From contig CAIYVZ010000150.1 in assembly GCA_903929755.1 (NCBI GenBank), positions 22,498 to 86,497 of the forward strand: a stretch of DNA of 64,000 bases, in the 5' to 3' direction. A model generated the notes under the pieces. The model was not told where the DNA came from, searched no databases, and saw only the letters and a list, made by a program, of their open reading frames with translations. The translations under genes were made by a program, and so were the position numbers. Each line of letters begins with the position of its first letter. Position 1 is the stretch's first letter. Shown here piece after piece: positions 25,917 through 36,600 of this stretch. The DNA comes from an uncultured Acidobacteriia bacterium. Lineage in GTDB: Bacteria > Acidobacteriota > Terriglobia > Bryobacterales > Bryobacteraceae.

Positions 25917-27260
25917 TCATATCCGCGCTAAGCGAGAGTCGGCATCCCCAAAGTGATCCAGCTTCACACCCATCCGGTCCATCAGCGATAGATACAGGCT
26001 GCACATCTTGCGGTTCTCCGCCGGTTCGCCCAGATAGCTGAGCGAACGGCCCGTCTGCAACGTTCCGCCCAACCCGCCTGCCAGCACTACCGGCAGTCTG
26101 GTGTTATCGTGCGTACGGCCCACAAACAGGCTCGAGAGGAACATCAGGCAGGAGTTATCCAGCACCGTCCCGTCACCTTCCGGCATTGCGTCCAGCTTCC
26201 CGGCCAGATAGGCGAACTGGCTCAGATGCCAGCGCGCAATCGCTTCGTAACCGTCGGAATTATTGTTGTGCGAGGCGCCGTGGTGTCCCTGGTTCACGCC
26301 CAGAAACGGGTAATACATGGCCGACAGATCCCGCGAGATGATCAGGGACGCAACCCGCGTCTTGTCCGTCTGAAACGCGATCGCGATAATGTCGCACATC
26401 AGTTTTGAGTGCTCTCGCAGATCTTCCGGCAACCCATTCGCCGGCCGCTCCATCATGAAAGCGGCCGTGTTTTTCAGTTTGGCCTGATCCTCAGCCAGAT
26501 CTTTACTCTTACGCACCGCCCCCACGCGCTTTTCCACCTCGCGCACGCTGGCCAGATAGTCATCCAGCTTACTCTTATCTGCCGCGCTCACTTTCTTGCC
26601 CATCGCTTCCGCGCTTTCCTTCACGCGGTCGATAATGCTGATGCTGCGCAGGCTCCCCCGGTTCTCAAACAGGTTGTCGAACGCCAGCGATGGATAGAGT
26701 TCCACGGGCACGGGCGAGTCCGGGCTCTGCCACGAAACGTGGGAACTGTAAGCCATCGAGTAATTGGTTTCGTGATACCCCGTCATCGGCGGATCGCAGG
26801 CCAGCACAATGCTCGCTTGCGGCGTATCCTGCCCCAGCGTATTCGCGATCATCTGATCAACACTCATGCCGGAGTGCAGAACCGCGCCTTTGGAAACCTG
26901 AGCGCCCGAAAGCAGACTGCCCGTCTGCGCAGGGTGAATCCCCAAACCCACGGAGGCTTTGTTGAAAAGGCCGTCCACCACGTTGATCTTGTGCTTCAGC
27001 GGCTCCATTACCGACAGCGTCTTGCTAAGCTTCATTGCCGCGCCGTCGCCGGTCGCGCTCCAGTGGTCCTCATTCACGCCGCAGCCCATGAACATGACGC
27101 CAAAACGCTTCGGGAACGCTGTCGCCGCGCCGAAAACAGGCAGCGATTCCAGGAATGGCAGTGCCATCGCCACGCCCGCCCCGCGCAGCACCGAGCGGCG
27201 GGACATCGTGCGCGAAAACTCGCGTGGAATTCTGTTTTGCGGAAGTAGTTTGTCGGACAT
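25917..27260 (-). CDS. DUF1552 protein with twin-arginine signal
   Basis: 447 aa. The Tat signal is SRRSVLRGAGVAMALPFLES. The body carries DUF1552 features: FGVMFMGCGVNEDHW, the G(S)LLSGAQVSKG segment, DQMIANTLGQDTPQASIVLA, NNNSDGYEAIARWHL, and the final VVLAGGLGGTLQTGRSL. The gene begins directly after the TAA of the DUF1592 gene (TAA|ATG), so the two are translated together. This pair occurs widely in Planctomycetes and Acidobacteria, where it is linked to large-polymer degradation, but the DUF1552 reaction is unknown. Confidence 0.9.
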   Translation of the reverse strand: MSDKLLPQNRIPREFSRTMSRRSVLRGAGVAMALPFLESLPVFGAATAFPKRFGVMFMGCGVNEDHWSATGDGAAMKLSKTLSVMEPLKHKINVVDGLFNKASVGLGIHPAQTGSLLSGAQVSKGAVLHSGMSVDQMIANTLGQDTPQASIVLACDPPMTGYHETNYSMAYSSHVSWQSPDSPVPVELYPSLAFDNLFENRGSLRSISIIDRVKESAEAMGKKVSAADKSKLDDYLASVREVEKRVGAVRKSKDLAEDQAKLKNTAAFMMERPANGLPEDLREHSKLMCDIIAIAFQTDKTRVASLIISRDLSAMYYPFLGVNQGHHGASHNNNSDGYEAIARWHLSQFAYLAGKLDAMPEGDGTVLDNSCLMFLSSLFVGRTHDNTRLPVVLAGGLGGTLQTGRSLSYLGEPAENRKMCSLYLSLMDRMGVKLDHFGDADSRLARI

Positions 27261-30200
27261 TTATTCGCCTCTCTTCTGATTCATCTCGCTTCGGCTGATC
27301 TCGGGATTCCGCCGGTTTAGAAACTGCTGACTGGACACAATGGTTTCCACCAGTCCGCCAAATCGATAGCCATCTGCGGCCATCCTCGCCTGCATCTTCT
27401 GGACAACGGGTTCGTCAGAAAGCTGCAGGCTCCTGCTAAGAGAATATGCCAAAAGCTTGCGGCTCAGGTTGTCCAGGTAATCCTTTTGCCGTTTTTCTTT
27501 TATGTATGCCTGCACACCCCGCAATCCAGAACCCTGGTAGCCCCCCGGGAATGTCGCAGTCGGATCAATCGCCCGGCCCGCAACATCTTTGGTTCGCGCC
27601 TCACCCACTGGCCCGTAACCCTCCATCGCGATGCCGAATACGTCAAACCGCGCATGGCAGCCCGCGCAAAGCGGGTTTTCCCGGTGCCGCGCCAACACAT
27701 CTTTCAGCAGCGCATCCGTCTTCGCCTCGTCCTGCGGCAACTCCGGAACCACCGGCGGCGGAGGCGGAATCACTTCGCCCAACACCCGCCTTACCAGCCA
27801 ATATCCCCGCTTCACCGGACTCGTCCGCAATCCCGGAGAACTTTGCGTCAGAAATACGGCCATCGGCAGCAAGCCGCCCCGCTCGTATTTGCCCGCATCA
27901 TCTACCCGAACCCAGGTGTCAGCGGTAACGGACGGCTTGGCATACACCTGAACCGGCGGCGTCGGCAGACCTGGCATCGGAAGCATCGCCCTGCCCGGCC
28001 CGGCCACTGGGGGCGGCTTCACCTCAGCCAGTTTGAACTCGGGAATGTCCTTCATGCCATAGTGCTTCGCCAGCGCCGGATTCACAAAAGTGTAATTCCC
28101 ATACAGCATCTCCAGAACCGAACGGTTGTTCTTAATCACGTCATCGAAGAAACGCACAGGCTCTTCGAACATTGCCTTCCGCAGGTCATTATCGAAATTC
28201 GGGAAGCGCTTGCGGTCAACCGAATTGTAGGTTTCGAAGTGCCGGGAATCGAGCCAGTTCGCCGCAAACTCAGTCGCCAGCCCCCGGGACCGGGGATCTT
28301 TCAGCAGTCTCCGGGCCTGGGCCAGCAGAACCTCCGGCCGCACCAAATCGCCCTGCGCCGCGTGTTTCAGCAACTCCTCATCCGGCGCACTGGACCAAAT
28401 AAAATAACTCAGCCGACTGGCCAGATCGTAAGCTGAAATGGGCGTTCCGGGGCCCGCCATTCCTGCCGGACGGATGGACGCCGAGACACCCGTGCCCGGC
28501 GGAGGTGGCTTTAAGTCGACTCGGAAGAAAAACTCCGGCGCCACCAGAATACTGGCAACCGCATCCCGCATCGCGTCCTCGTGGGACAGCGCCCCGTTTT
28601 CCCGGAGCTTGCGGTAGTAAGCCACCAAACCGTCCCGTTCCGACTTCGTCAGCGGCCTGCGATAGGCGCGCCCCGCAAACTTCACCAGAGCCTCTAACTG
28701 GACCGGTTCCGCCGCCACCCGCATCTTTTCCAGTCGCCGCAGCGTGGAATCGATGCCGTCAAAATGGTGGGGCATCCATGCCGCGGCCATCGGATTATCA
28801 CTGGCCTTTGCCAGCGCAATGTACTGATCCCGGATTCCCGCGATAACGGAAGAGTCCGTCACTTCCTTACCCGCCGGACGCGGTCGGCCCGACTCGGCCC
28901 CACCGCCCTGAACCTCGCCGCTCTGGTTGAAATAGTACTGAATGAATGTACGCGCCGTGTGGTTGGCGTAGAAATCGAATTCCGTCCAAAGCCGGTCAAG
29001 TTCCGCCTTCCCCTTGTCATCCAGAATCAGTTCCTGCAGCGGATTATCGTCACGCCAGAAGCCCATCACACTGTGATAACCGGCGCTCAGCAGACGCCCC
29101 GAATCCGCCGAGTCATCCGGGAAAAACTTGCCGCGTTCCTTTACATAGAAGGCATCCGGGAAGACATCCGCGAAACGCGCGAAAGACTCTTCATATTTGG
29201 CCCGCTGCGCCGCCGGAACCACCAAATCGGGATCGCTCAACTGAGCCGTCTTCATCACTGCGGCCCAGCGTACGGCTGCTTCCGCATGCAGTCCGGCATA
29301 CTTCGGGATCTCCGGCGCCTTCTGCGGCACCTCGGTATCCAGCCTCAGCGCATCCGTGTCGAATTTCCGGCGGTTCGTGTTGAACTGCGTGTATTTCCAC
29401 GTCAGCAAGGGCTGGGCGGCAGCAGGTAAACCACGCCCCCGGCCCCCTCCACCCCGGCCACCCCTGCCCGGCGGCGGAGTGCCTGCGGCTTCAGACGGAA
29501 GCTGCGGAGGAACAGGCGGGCCAGTCACCACCGGGGCCATAAACTGCATCGCCGTATGGTTGCGGATCCGCACCACAAAATCGCGCATCTCCACGCATTT
29601 CGTGCGAAGCGCTCCGGCCTCTTTATCGCTCAGCTTGCCGGAAGAGGGCGCAGGCAACGCTTTCCACATCGCCTGCAGTTTACCGATGGGGCCAACTTCC
29701 GCTTTACGCTGGGCCGGAGCCACTGTCTCGCCCAGAATCCCCCAAACTGCCGGCAGATACTTCGGACTCACTTTCGCGGCGGCCGCCGTGCTCGCCAGCG
29801 TGGCTGCCGGTTTCCCGAATGCCGCCCGGTACTTGTACCGCCAGGCCGCCTCAAAATAATCCGCGTAGTCGGTCGGTTGCGCTGCGTAGAAATCCACGAT
29901 CCGTCTCACCGCGAACTGATCGCGATCCGTTTCCACCAGCATCGGCCCCGGCGCGAACACAAAACCATCCGGCGTCAGTGCCAGGTGATCGGCCACTTCA
30001 CGCGCCGCCACCAGGTACTTATTGAACAACCCCGGCGACATGTTCAGCGTCTCGCCGGTGTTGTCGAAGCCCGCCTCGTTCGCCGGGTCTACCGGAAACT
30101 CCCTGGTGGGCCTCAGGTCCACACCCGTCAGATCCCGGATCGTGTAGTTATATTCCGAATTACTCAGCCGGTGCGCCAAAACCGGCCCTGGATCGCCCGC

Positions 30201-30560
30201 GTTCCGGCGCAGTTCACTCGTTCGGACGGCCTTCAGCCAGTCAATAACCTGCTGCCGTCGCTCCGCCGTCGGCTGGGGTACGGCTTTCGGCGGCATCTCC
30301 TGCCGCTCCAGCCGTTCCATTAATAAGAGCCAGTGCGGCAGGTCCTTCAGCACGGCAGGCAGCGTCGTCACGGCTTTCAAATCCAGTTGCGCAGCAGGCG
30401 TCGCGCCGCCATGGCAGGACACGCAATACTGCCCGATAAATGGTCGAACCGTCTGGCTGAACCCCCGTTCTAAAGCGGCGCTTCCCACCTCAGCGCCCAT
30501 CACGGGAGCGGTTGCCAGCAAGGCCGACATCGCGAACATAGTTTGTTTTCGGAGTTTCAC
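27261..30560 (-). CDS. DUF1592/DUF1588/DUF1587 multidomain cytochrome-like protein
   Basis: 1,099 aa from GTG 30560, which has AGGA five bases upstream; a TTG four codons earlier is less likely. A signal peptide (MFAMSALLATAPVMGAE) precedes a haem motif GQYCVSCHGG near residue 45. Then come DUF1587 (RLSNSEYNYTIRDLTGVDL), a central Gly/Arg/Pro-rich linker (GRGGRGGGGRGRG), DUF1595 (GRAYRRPLTKSERDGLVAYY), DUF1592 (LASRLSYFIWSSAPDEELL), DUF1588 (GGLLPMAVFLTQSSPGLRT) with a second CAGCH motif, and DUF1585 at the end. It is probably exported and paired with the DUF1552 protein. The giant propeller gene stops 77 bases upstream on the same strand. Confidence 0.92.
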   Translation of the reverse strand: MKLRKQTMFAMSALLATAPVMGAEVGSAALERGFSQTVRPFIGQYCVSCHGGATPAAQLDLKAVTTLPAVLKDLPHWLLLMERLERQEMPPKAVPQPTAERRQQVIDWLKAVRTSELRRNAGDPGPVLAHRLSNSEYNYTIRDLTGVDLRPTREFPVDPANEAGFDNTGETLNMSPGLFNKYLVAAREVADHLALTPDGFVFAPGPMLVETDRDQFAVRRIVDFYAAQPTDYADYFEAAWRYKYRAAFGKPAATLASTAAAAKVSPKYLPAVWGILGETVAPAQRKAEVGPIGKLQAMWKALPAPSSGKLSDKEAGALRTKCVEMRDFVVRIRNHTAMQFMAPVVTGPPVPPQLPSEAAGTPPPGRGGRGGGGRGRGLPAAAQPLLTWKYTQFNTNRRKFDTDALRLDTEVPQKAPEIPKYAGLHAEAAVRWAAVMKTAQLSDPDLVVPAAQRAKYEESFARFADVFPDAFYVKERGKFFPDDSADSGRLLSAGYHSVMGFWRDDNPLQELILDDKGKAELDRLWTEFDFYANHTARTFIQYYFNQSGEVQGGGAESGRPRPAGKEVTDSSVIAGIRDQYIALAKASDNPMAAAWMPHHFDGIDSTLRRLEKMRVAAEPVQLEALVKFAGRAYRRPLTKSERDGLVAYYRKLRENGALSHEDAMRDAVASILVAPEFFFRVDLKPPPPGTGVSASIRPAGMAGPGTPISAYDLASRLSYFIWSSAPDEELLKHAAQGDLVRPEVLLAQARRLLKDPRSRGLATEFAANWLDSRHFETYNSVDRKRFPNFDNDLRKAMFEEPVRFFDDVIKNNRSVLEMLYGNYTFVNPALAKHYGMKDIPEFKLAEVKPPPVAGPGRAMLPMPGLPTPPVQVYAKPSVTADTWVRVDDAGKYERGGLLPMAVFLTQSSPGLRTSPVKRGYWLVRRVLGEVIPPPPPVVPELPQDEAKTDALLKDVLARHRENPLCAGCHARFDVFGIAMEGYGPVGEARTKDVAGRAIDPTATFPGGYQGSGLRGVQAYIKEKRQKDYLDNLSRKLLAYSLSRSLQLSDEPVVQKMQARMAADGYRFGGLVETIVSSQQFLNRRNPEISRSEMNQKRGE

Positions 30561-30637
30561 AGGTGTCCTCAACGGATCATATCAATGTCTGCCCAGCAAG
30601 CCCTGTCGTTGCGCCCCCCACTCCCAGCCAAATTACA

Positions 30638-33600
30638 TTACTGGAAGCTGAAAGTGCAATTCGCGACGCAAGAACCCGCCGTGGCAGTTCCAGCCGACGT
30701 CGTCACCGTAATGGCCACAGCCCCAGCCGCATGGGTGGGCGCACTGGCAGTAATCTGCGTATCACTATTCACAGTGAAACTACTCGCGGCCACGCCCCCA
30801 AACGCCACCGCACTGGCATTGGTGAAACCACTCCCCGTAATCACCACCGCAGTGCTCGTGGCGGCGGGCCCCTGAATCGGCGTGAACGCCGTGATCACCG
30901 GCATCAGGGGCGTAAACACCACTGACGCGGTCTGCCGGATGGTTACCCCATCGGTGGTATCAGATGCGGTGTAAGTAGGGATCTCGGCCACCGCATCGCT
31001 CACCGTGAAAGTCACCACTCCGCTATTGCTCGAAGCACCACTCGCGGCTGAAATCACCGAACTGCCGCCACCCTGCGCCAGCGTCACCGTTTTCCCGGCC
31101 ACAGGATTCCCATTCGCGTCCTTCAACGTCACTGTCACCGTGGAACTCGCGCTGCCATTCGCCGGAACAGAAACGGCACTCGCCGACACCGTCGACTGCC
31201 CCGCTGTCGGAGTTCCTGCCGTGAATGTCACCACCGCTGTCGCCGGAATCCCCACGCTGTCCGTCGTATCCGTCGCCGTATAGGTAGTGGCTTCCGCCAC
31301 CGTATCCGTCACCGTAAACGTAACCACACCGCTGCTGTTCGAAGCACCACTCGCGGCCGAAATCACCGAACTGCCACCGCTCTTCGCCAGCATCACCGTT
31401 TTCCCGGCAACTGGATTCCCATTCCCGTCCTTCAACGTCACGGTCACCGTGGAACTCGCGCTGCCGTTGGCGATCACAGAGGCGGCGCTCGCCGACACCG
31501 TCGACTGCCCCGCTGTCGGAGTTCCTGCCGTGAACGTCACCACCGCTGTCGCAGGAATCCCCACGCTGTCCGTCGTATCCGTCGCGCTATAGGTGGTCGC
31601 TTCCGCCACCGTATCCGTCACCGTAAACGTCACCACCCCGCTGCTGTTCGATGGACCACTCGCCGCCGAAATCACCGAACTTCCGCCACCCTTCGCCAGC
31701 GTCACCGTTTTCCCAGGTAAAGCGAGGCCCCCGGAGTCATACAGCGTGACGGTCACCGTGGCGGCGGCACTGCCATTGGCCGCCACCGATGGACTGCTGA
31801 CGGTGACGGTGGCAAGGCCTGCCGCTGCAGCGCCACCAGTAAACAGGAAATTTGGCCCAAGGTAAGCACGCAGTGCGTTATTCACGCTGGACGGTCTCTG
31901 CACAGCCCCGTACGCATACACGGAATTGCTGTTACCGATGGCGGGAGCCACCGTCAGCTGACTGTACAAGCTGGAATTCCACGCGTTGTTCCCCGTCCAG
32001 CTGCTCACTATATAGGTCTGGCCCGCGCTGATGGTTACCGGCGTAATGGCCTGATAGTAGAACCCTCCCACTGTGGGGCTGGAAACGGGAACCGTGACGC
32101 TGGCCAGAACGGCACCACTCGGATCGTACAGGGTGACAACTTCGCTCAGCGTAACTGCGGAGTCAGCATAAAACCCCAGCGCCGTCACGTTGATATTGGA
32201 CGTGGGGGTGAATCTCGATCCAAGATTTACCGGGTTACCAGCACCGTTCGCCCCGCCCAAACCGGAAGGTACCGGCAAAGTATACGCGGACTGCCCCACC
32301 GGAGCGCTTGGCGTGACCCCGTTCGAAGCCGCCGATGCCACGCCCGTGCCAGCACCATTGGTCGCAGTCACCGTGAAGCTATAAGCTGTCCCGTTCGTCA
32401 AACCCGTCACCAGAATCGGACTCACCGTTCCCGTGCCCGTAAAATTCCCCGGCGACGAAGTCACCGTATAACCAGTAATCGCGCTACCACCATTCGAGGC
32501 CGGGGCCGTGAAGGCCACACTGGCCTGCCCACTATTCGCCGCCGCTGTACCGATCGTTGGTGCTCCCGGCGTGGTTACCGGAATCACTGCGGTGGATGAC
32601 GCCGAATCGGACGACGTGCCAGCCGCATTCGTCGCGGTGACGGTGAACGTATAGGCCGTTCCATTGGTCAGCCCCGCCACCACAATCGGACTCGCAGCCC
32701 CCGTCCCCGTAATCCCGCCTGGAGACGAGGTCACCGTATAGCCCGTAATCGTCGAACCACCATTCGAGGCCGGGGCGGTAAATGTCACCGACGCCTGCGC
32801 ATTCCCAGGCGTCGCCCCGCCCATTGTCGGGGCATCCGGCACTGTTGCCGGAGTTACTAGAATTGACGAGAACGAGGCTGAACCGCTGCCAACCGCATTC
32901 GTAGCCGTCACCGTAAACGTATAGGCCGTCCCGTTAGTCAAACCTGTCACCACAATCGGACTGGTAGTTCCCGTCCCCGTAAAACCACCGGGAGAGGATG
33001 TCACCGTATAGGTGGTAATCGCCGAACCACCATTGGAAACCGGGGTGGAGAATGCCACCGTCGCCTGGCCATTCCCGAACGTTACCGTTCCGATGGTGGG
33101 TACACCTGGCAGTGTTGCCGGGGGGGCCGGGAAATGCAGGACCCGATTATTAGTCCAATCCGCCACATACAAGCCCCCGCTGCTATCCACACTCCCCCCG
33201 CCTGGACCGGACAAGCTATTGGCTGTGATCCCGCCATTATTGGCCGTACCTGAAGTGAAAGCTCCGCCCTGACCATAGACTCGGTCTGCCATGGTGCTCC
33301 CATAGGGGTAATGAAGCACTCGATTGTTGGAATTATCTGTTACGTAGAGGCCCCCACTGCTATCCGGCATCACACCCTGCGGGTAACTCAGGCTGTTGGC
33401 GCTGATGCCACTATTATTTGCGGTACCTGAAGTGAAAGACCCGCCCTGACCATACACTCGGTCAGCCGTGGTACTCCCAGACGGGTAATGCAGCACTCGA
33501 TTGTTGGTAACCTCTGCAACGTAGAGGCCTCCACTGCCATCCACTGCCACGCCTTCCGGGTAATTCAGGCTGTCGGCGCTGAGGCCACCTTTATTGGGGG

Positions 33601-36600
33601 TAGCCGTCGTGAAAGAGCCGCTCTGCCCATACACTTGATCTGCCGTCGTGCTCCCGCTCAGATAATGCAGCACTCGATGGTTGGTGTGGTCGCCTACAAA
33701 AATGCCCCCGCTACTATCCACGGCCACGCCATACGGCCCACTAATGCTGGTGGAACTGATGCCTCCGGTATTGGCGGTAACCGTTGTGAAAGAGCCACTC
33801 TGCCCATAGACGCGATCCGCAGTCGTGCTGCCGCTTGGATAATGGAGTACCCGGTTATTGCCAAAATCCGTGATATACACGCCCCCACTGCTATCCCCTG
33901 CCACGCTGTTCGGGCTGCTCAGACTATTGGCACTGATCGCAGTCTTGTTGGCAGTATTGGTAGTAAATACGCCACCCTGCCCATACACGCGATCCGCCGT
34001 CGTGCTGCCGCTCGGGTAGTGGAGTACCCTGTTATTGCTGAAATCCGCTACATACAGGCCCCCGCTACTGTCCGTGCCGGTACTGAAAGGGTTATAGCTG
34101 CTGGTCGCGCTGATGCCATTTTTATTGATCGTTCCCGTAGTGAACACACCACCCTGCCCATACACCCGATCCGCCGTCGTCAGTAAGGCAATCGTCACAG
34201 AATTCGAGGCAGCCGATGCCGCACTGGTGCCGGCTACGTTGGTGGCCTTCACCGTAAACGTGTAGGCCGTCCCGTTCGTCAGCCCGGTCACCATGTGCGA
34301 TAGCGCAGTCGTTCCCGCATTCGAATCCGTGCCCCCTGCCGGAGCCGACGTCACCGTATAACCCGTAACGGCAGAACCGCCATTGGAACCAGGCGCCGTG
34401 AAGGTGACGGTCGCCTGCCCGGTGCCGGCTGCGCCCACCGTTGCCGTTCCAATTACCGGCGCGCCCGGCACAGTCGCCGGCGTTACCGCAGTCGACACCC
34501 CAGAAGCTGGACTCGTGCCAACACTGCTTGTGGCTGTCACCGCGAACGTATACGCAGTCCCGTTGGTCAAACCAGTCACAATAATCGGGCTGGTGGTGCC
34601 GGTGGCCGTAATATTACCCGGCGTCGAAGTCACGGTATAAACCGTAATCGCAGCGCCACCATTGGAAGCAGGCACGGTGAAACTGACCGTTGCCTGTCCA
34701 TTGCCAAACGTGACCGTGCCAATAGTCGGTGCCCCAGGCGCTGTTGAATTTGGCGACGGGAAGTGAAGCACGTGTGAGTTGTACCACTCACCAACATAAA
34801 GACCGCCGCCGCTATCCAACGCCACTGCCGCTGGACTCGCTAATGCAGTGGCGCTGAGACCGGAACCATTGCTGGTGAAAGAGCCACCCTGCCCATAGAC
34901 TCGATCGGCGATGGTACTTCCCTGCGGAAAATGCAAAATACGATTATTGCCAAATTCGGCCACATAAATGCCGCCGGCAGCGTCTACCGCGACGGCAAAA
35001 GGCCGCGAGAGGCTGCTTGCGCTCACGCCACCATTATTGGCAGGATTCGAAGTGAAAGCTCCGCCCTGACCATAAACCTGATCTGCCGTCGTACTCCCCT
35101 GCGGGAAATGCAGCACCCGATGATTGGCATCGTCTGCCACATAGAGGCCCCCGTTGGCATCCGTCGCAAAACCTTCGGGATTAAAGAGGCTATTGGCGCT
35201 GATGCCACCTTTATTAGCAGTGTTCGAAGTGAAAGAGCCACCTTGCCCATAGACTCGATCCGCTGTCGTGCTGCCCTGCGCAAAATGCAACACCCGGCTG
35301 TTCGGCGTGTCCGCGATGTAGATGCCCCCGCTGCCATCTGTCATCACACTCTGCGGAGTATTCAGGCTGTTCGCGGTGACCCCGCCATTATTGATAGTGT
35401 TCGAGGTGAAAGAGCCACTCTGACCGTAGACTTGATCTGCCGTCGTGCTCCCCTGCGGGAAATGCAGTACTCGATTATTGCCAATGTCCGCCACATAGAG
35501 CCCACCGCTTCCATCCACGGCAACGCCGCACGGATAATTCAGGCTGTTGGCACTGATTCCCCCGTTGTTGATAGTATTCGCGGTAAAAGAACCACCCTGC
35601 CCATAAACCCCGTCTGCCGTCGTACTCCCCAGCGGAAAATGGAGAACCCGATTATTAATGTAATCCCCCACATACACGCCGCCAAGGCTGTCGGACGCCA
35701 GACCACATTCCGGACCACTCATACTACTGGCGCTGAGCCCACCCTTATTGCTTGTGCCCGTCGTGAACGAACCCGCCTGCCCATAGACTCGATCTGCCGT
35801 CATGCCGACGGCCGGCGTTACCGCATTCGAGGCGACCGAGGCCGAACCGGTACCGATGGCGTTGGTAGCGGTCACAGTAAAGGTGTAGGACGTCCCATTC
35901 GTCAAACCAGTCACCACAACAGGACTCGCCGCCCCCGTGCCCGTGAAACTACCTGGCGTGGAAGTTACCGTATAACCGGTAATTGTCGATCCCCCTGTGT
36001 AGGCTGGCGCCGTAAATGCCAGTGACACCTGCGCAATACCCGCCGAGGCTGTCCCGACAGTTGGCGCGCCCGGAACACTGATTGCCGGTGTAATGGAATT
36101 GGAAGCTGCCGAAGCCGCACTCGTGCCGATCGCGTTGGTGGCTGTCAGCGTAAACGTATATGCCGTGCCATTGGTGAGACCGGTCACCGTGATCGGACTC
36201 GCAGCGGCCGTAGCCGTCAGGCTGCCCGGTGTCGAAGTCACCCGATAAGAAGTGATCGCCGAACCGCCATTCGAAACCGGTGCCGTGAAAGCCACCGTTG
36301 CCTGCGTGTAGCCCGCTGTTGCCGTCCCGGCCGCAGGTGTCCCCGGTACGGAGACCGGCGTTACAGCGTTCGATGCCGCGGAAGCTGTCCCCGTGCCGAC
36401 AGTGCTGGTGGCTGTTACGGTGAACGTATATGCTGTGCCGCCGCTTAACCCAGTCACCACAATGGGGCTGGCAGTGCCGGCGGCCGTAAAGTTACCCGGC
36501 GTTGAGGTAACGGTATAACCCGTAATCGCCGCGCCACCATTGGAAGCAGGCGCGGTGAACGTGACCGTTGCCTGTCCGGTGCCAGAAGTCGCCGTGCCAA